A DNA stretch of 7,325 bases from Alphaproteobacteria bacterium UBA7691. Its GTDB lineage: Bacteria > Pseudomonadota > Alphaproteobacteria > Ferrovibrionales > Ferrovibrionaceae. The notes under the pieces are model-generated. The model was not told where the DNA came from, ran no database searches, and saw nothing but the letters and a program-made list of their open reading frames with translations. How positions within the stretch are numbered: the stretch's first letter is position 1; each line of letters opens with the position of its first letter. Below, piece after piece: positions 5,490-7,325 of the stretch. The stretch spans positions 1-7,325 of the forward strand of contig DLGP01000114.1 in the NCBI GenBank assembly GCA_002482765.1, given 5' to 3'. A program made the position numbers and the translations under genes.

Positions 5490-5867
5490 GTGGCGCGTAT
5501 CGCAGGCGTGAACATCCCGACCAATAAGCGGGTCGAGATTGCTCTTACCTACATCTACGGCATTGGCCGGGTGAAGGCGAAAGAGCTTTGTGAAAAGGTC
5601 AACATCCCGGCCGAGCGCCGTGTGAATCAGTTGACCGATGCTGAAGTGTTGCAGATCCGCGAGGCCATCGACCGCGATTACAAAGTCGAGGGCGACTTGC
5701 GCCGCCAGATTGCCATGGACATCAAGCGTCTCATGGATCTCGGCTGCTATCGTGGCCTGCGCCACCGCAAGGGCCTGCCGGTCCGCGGCCAGCGCACCCA
5801 TACCAACGCCCGCACCCGCAAGGGTAAGGCCGTGGCGATCGCCGGCAAGAAGAAGGCGCCGCGCTAA
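5490..5867 (+). CDS. rpsM: 30S ribosomal protein S13
   Basis: The protein has 125 residues and starts at GTG. It begins MARIAGVNIPTNKRVEIALT, contains the helical GIGRVKAKELCEKV region (24-37), and has the S13 signature CYRGLRHRKGLPVRGQRTH (86-104). A basic C-terminal tail follows (TNARTRKGKAVAIAGKKKAPR). S13 sits at the top of the 30S head, makes bridges to the 50S subunit, and its tail contacts P-site tRNA. It is the first gene after the promoter in the 193-nt gap and so the head of the alpha operon here. The length is slightly more than in E. coli (118), through the C-terminal tail. Confidence 0.98.
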   Translation: MARIAGVNIPTNKRVEIALTYIYGIGRVKAKELCEKVNIPAERRVNQLTDAEVLQIREAIDRDYKVEGDLRRQIAMDIKRLMDLGCYRGLRHRKGLPVRGQRTHTNARTRKGKAVAIAGKKKAPR

Positions 5868-5875
5868 CAAATTCC

Positions 5876-5910
5876 GATGGCGGCCGAACCATACAGGTTT
5901 GGCCGCCATC
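5876..5910 (+). promoter_or_regulatory. 15-bp hairpin in the rpsM-rpsK gap
   Basis: Positions 5876-5890 pair with 5896-5910 around an ATACA loop. There are 14 Watson-Crick pairs and one G-U (5886/5900), with the core GATGGCGGCC / GGCCGCCATC perfect. No T-run follows, so it is not a standard intrinsic terminator. It starts 9 nt after the rpsM stop and ends 51 nt before rpsK. Likely roles are an RNase III target, a 3' stabiliser of the rpsM segment, or a modulator of polycistronic expression. The choice between these is inference; the structure itself is plain in the sequence. Confidence 0.7.
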
Positions 5911-5961
5911 AACGATATGCGGCCGCGCCGCTACGCATGATGTAAGGATTGTAGGATCGCC

Positions 5962-6354
5962 ATGGTCAAGGACAAGGCCGCGCGCCCCCGGCGCAAGGAA
6001 AAGAAGAACATCACCTCTGCCGTTGCGCATGTGAATGCCTCCTTCAACAATACGATGATCACCATCACCGACGCACAGGGCAACACCATTGCCTGGTCGT
6101 CGTCGGGCAGCCAGGGCTTCAAGGGTTCGCGCAAGTCGACCCCATATGCCGCTCAGGTTGCTGCTGATGTTGCCGGTCGCCGCGCCGCCGAGCATGGCGT
6201 GCGCACGCTTGAGGTGGAAGTGAAGGGCCCGGGTGCCGGCCGTGAATCGGCTCTGCGCGCCTTGCAGGCCGTTGGTTTCACCATCACCAGCATCCGCGAC
6301 GTGACGCCGATCCCGCATAACGGCTGCCGTCCGCCGAAGCGCCGCCGCATCTGA
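5962..6354 (+). CDS. rpsK: 30S ribosomal protein S11
   Basis: The protein has 130 residues (E. coli 129). The core begins KKNITSAVAHVNASFNNT (14-31) and the S11 signature spans about 95-123, including ESALRALQAVGF (95-106), DVTPIPHNGCRPP (113-125) and the terminal KRRRI. S11 is on the 30S platform, next to the Shine-Dalgarno helix and E-site mRNA. The Asn120-Gly121 pair matches the position at which E. coli S11 carries isoaspartate. The SD AGGAT (5953-5957) is 4 nt from the ATG; AAGGA (5944-5948) is a second candidate further away. In E. coli rpsD follows; here it is absent and rpoA comes next, as in other alphaproteobacteria. Confidence 0.98.
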   Translation: MVKDKAARPRRKEKKNITSAVAHVNASFNNTMITITDAQGNTIAWSSSGSQGFKGSRKSTPYAAQVAADVAGRRAAEHGVRTLEVEVKGPGAGRESALRALQAVGFTITSIRDVTPIPHNGCRPPKRRRI

Positions 6355-6360
6355 TCCCCT

Positions 6361-6433
6361 CCGGCGCTGGCTCGCTTAAGCCTGCGCCGGGTTTCCATTC
6401 CGGCCGCGTCGCCGGGCATCGGGCTGCTGCCCG
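6361..6433 (+). promoter_or_regulatory. rpsK-rpoA gap with two G+C-rich hairpins
   Basis: The 116-nt gap (6355-6470) has no gene or recognisable promoter. The first hairpin pairs CCGGCGC (6361-6367) with GCGCCGG (6384-6390). After a T-T mismatch it continues with GGCT (6369-6372) and AGCC (6379-6382), leaving a 6-nt loop. Only GTTT follows, so termination would be weak at best. The second is CGGGC (6420-6424) / GCCCG (6429-6433) with a 4-nt loop. They may tune the ratio of RNA polymerase alpha to ribosomal proteins or mark an mRNA processing site; that is inference. Confidence 0.45.
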
Positions 6434-6460
6434 GGCTCTTGCGCGATGTGGCAACAGAAC

Positions 6461-6464
6461 GAGG
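6461..6464 (+). promoter_or_regulatory. Ribosome binding site that sets the rpoA GTG start
   Basis: GAGG lies 6 nt before the GTG at 6471. That start gives the family N-terminus MIQKNWTDLIKPNKL, so it is preferred over the out-of-frame ATG at 6446. Confidence 0.75.
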
Positions 6465-6470
6465 TAGCAG

Positions 6471-7325
6471 GTGATCCAGAAGAATTGGACCGATCTGATC
6501 AAGCCGAACAAGTTGGTGATCGAGCCGGGCGCCGTGCCGGGCCGCACCGCGACGATCGTCGCCGAGCCGCTGGAGCGTGGTTTCGGCTTGACGCTCGGCA
6601 ATGCGTTGCGCCGCGTGCTGCTGTCGTCGTTGCAGGGTGCCGCCGTCACGTCGATCAAGATCGACGGTGTGCTGCATGAATTCTCGTCGATTCCGGGTGT
6701 CCGCGAGGATGTCACCGATATCGTCCTGAATATCAAGTCGATGGCGCTGCGCATGCACGGCGAAGGCCCGAAGCGCATGTATCTCAATGCCAAGGGTCCG
6801 TGCGAAGTCACCGCCAAGATGATCGAGACCGGCCATGACATCGAGGTGATGGACCCCGATCATGTGCTGCTGACGCTGGATAACGGCGCCACCATCCGCA
6901 TGGAACTCACGGTCGAGACCGGCAAGGGCTATGTGCCGGCTTCCGCCAACCGCCCGGAAGATGCGCCGATTGGCCTGATCCCGGTCGATGCGCTGTACAG
7001 CCCGGTGCGCAAGGTCTCCTACAAGGTCGAGAATACCCGTGAGGGCCAGATTCTCGATTATGACAAGCTGACCATGCAGATCGAGACCAACGGTTCGGTC
7101 AAGCCGGAAGACGCGGTGGCTTTTGCCGCCCGCATCCTGCAAGACCAGCTTCAGCTCTTCATCAATTTCGAAGAGCCGAAGAACGAAATCCGCGAGAAGA
7201 CCATTGCCGAGCCGGAATTCAATCCGAACCTGCTCCGCCGTGTCGACGAGCTGGAATTGTCGGTGCGTTCGGCAAACTGCCTGAAGAACGACAATATCGT
7301 TTATATCGGCGACCTGATCCAGAAG
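6471..7325 (+). CDS. rpoA: DNA-directed RNA polymerase alpha subunit (5' part, runs off the window)
   Basis: There are 285 codons from a GTG start with no stop, so the gene continues beyond the window; full length is usually about 330-340. The N-terminal domain (about 1-235), which dimerises and nucleates assembly with beta and beta', shows RGFGLTLGNALRRVLLSSL (36-54) and GVREDVTDIVLNIKS (76-90). The linker is around 236-250. The C-terminal domain begins at FNPNLLRRVDELELSVRSAN (250-269). Arg266, Asn269, Cys270, Leu271 and Lys272 match the E. coli residues (Arg265 onward) that bind UP-element DNA and activators. rplQ is expected next by family synteny but is not visible. Confidence 0.98.
   Translation, partial: MIQKNWTDLIKPNKLVIEPGAVPGRTATIVAEPLERGFGLTLGNALRRVLLSSLQGAAVTSIKIDGVLHEFSSIPGVREDVTDIVLNIKSMALRMHGEGPKRMYLNAKGPCEVTAKMIETGHDIEVMDPDHVLLTLDNGATIRMELTVETGKGYVPASANRPEDAPIGLIPVDALYSPVRKVSYKVENTREGQILDYDKLTMQIETNGSVKPEDAVAFAARILQDQLQLFINFEEPKNEIREKTIAEPEFNPNLLRRVDELELSVRSANCLKNDNIVYIGDLIQK

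Noticed and set aside
6153..7142. A 329-codon open frame on the - strand opposite rpsK and rpoA
   Set aside because: It spans two certain genes and their intergenic gap, with shadow-like composition and no recognisable motif.
1..7325. Mobile elements, CRISPR arrays, tRNA or rRNA genes, horizontally acquired islands
   Set aside because: Nothing of the kind is visible. Gene order, orientation and codon use are uniform and typical of a core ribosomal operon.

Overview
This window is a stretch of a ribosomal-protein supercluster, the spc operon running into the alpha operon, in which every gene reads on the + strand. The order is rplE (3' end) - rpsN - rpsH - rplF - rplR - rpsE - rpmD - rplO - secY - adk - rpsM - rpsK - rpoA (5' part). 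It points to an alphaproteobacterium. adk sits between secY and rpsM, rpmJ is absent after secY, and rpsD is absent between rpsK and rpoA. S14 is the long zinc-free form, and the sequence is G+C rich (about 60 % by eye) with G/C-ending codons. Genus cannot be assigned from this alone, though the protein sequences look Rhodospirillales/Rhizobiales-like.

Region by region: positions 1-3218 hold eight tightly packed ribosomal-protein genes (L5, S14, S8, L6, L18, S5, L30, L15). Gaps are 6-32 nt and most genes have a clear Shine-Dalgarno (SD) sequence, some overlapping the preceding stop codon. An 84-nt gap follows, then secY (3303-4649), the channel of the Sec translocon. Its stop codon overlaps the adk start (ATGA), and adk encodes an adenylate kinase with a four-cysteine, zinc-type LID. 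Positions 5297-5489 form the only substantial regulatory region. It contains a near-consensus sigma-70 promoter, a strong intrinsic-terminator-like hairpin about 40 nt downstream of the predicted start, and a second perfect hairpin just ahead of the rpsM SD. Then come rpsM (S13), a 15-bp hairpin in the gap, rpsK (S11), a gap with two smaller hairpins, and rpoA (RNA polymerase alpha), which runs off the window early in its C-terminal domain.

The genes supply 30S and 50S ribosomal proteins, the Sec channel that receives nascent membrane proteins, a nucleotide-homeostasis enzyme and an RNA polymerase subunit, all co-expressed with growth. The coding content is ordinary. I found no mobile element, CRISPR array, tRNA or rRNA, and no unfamiliar gene. 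The one signal I would follow up is the promoter-terminator-hairpin arrangement upstream of rpsM. It looks like either a transcription attenuator for the alpha operon or a short terminated RNA, but its function is inference.
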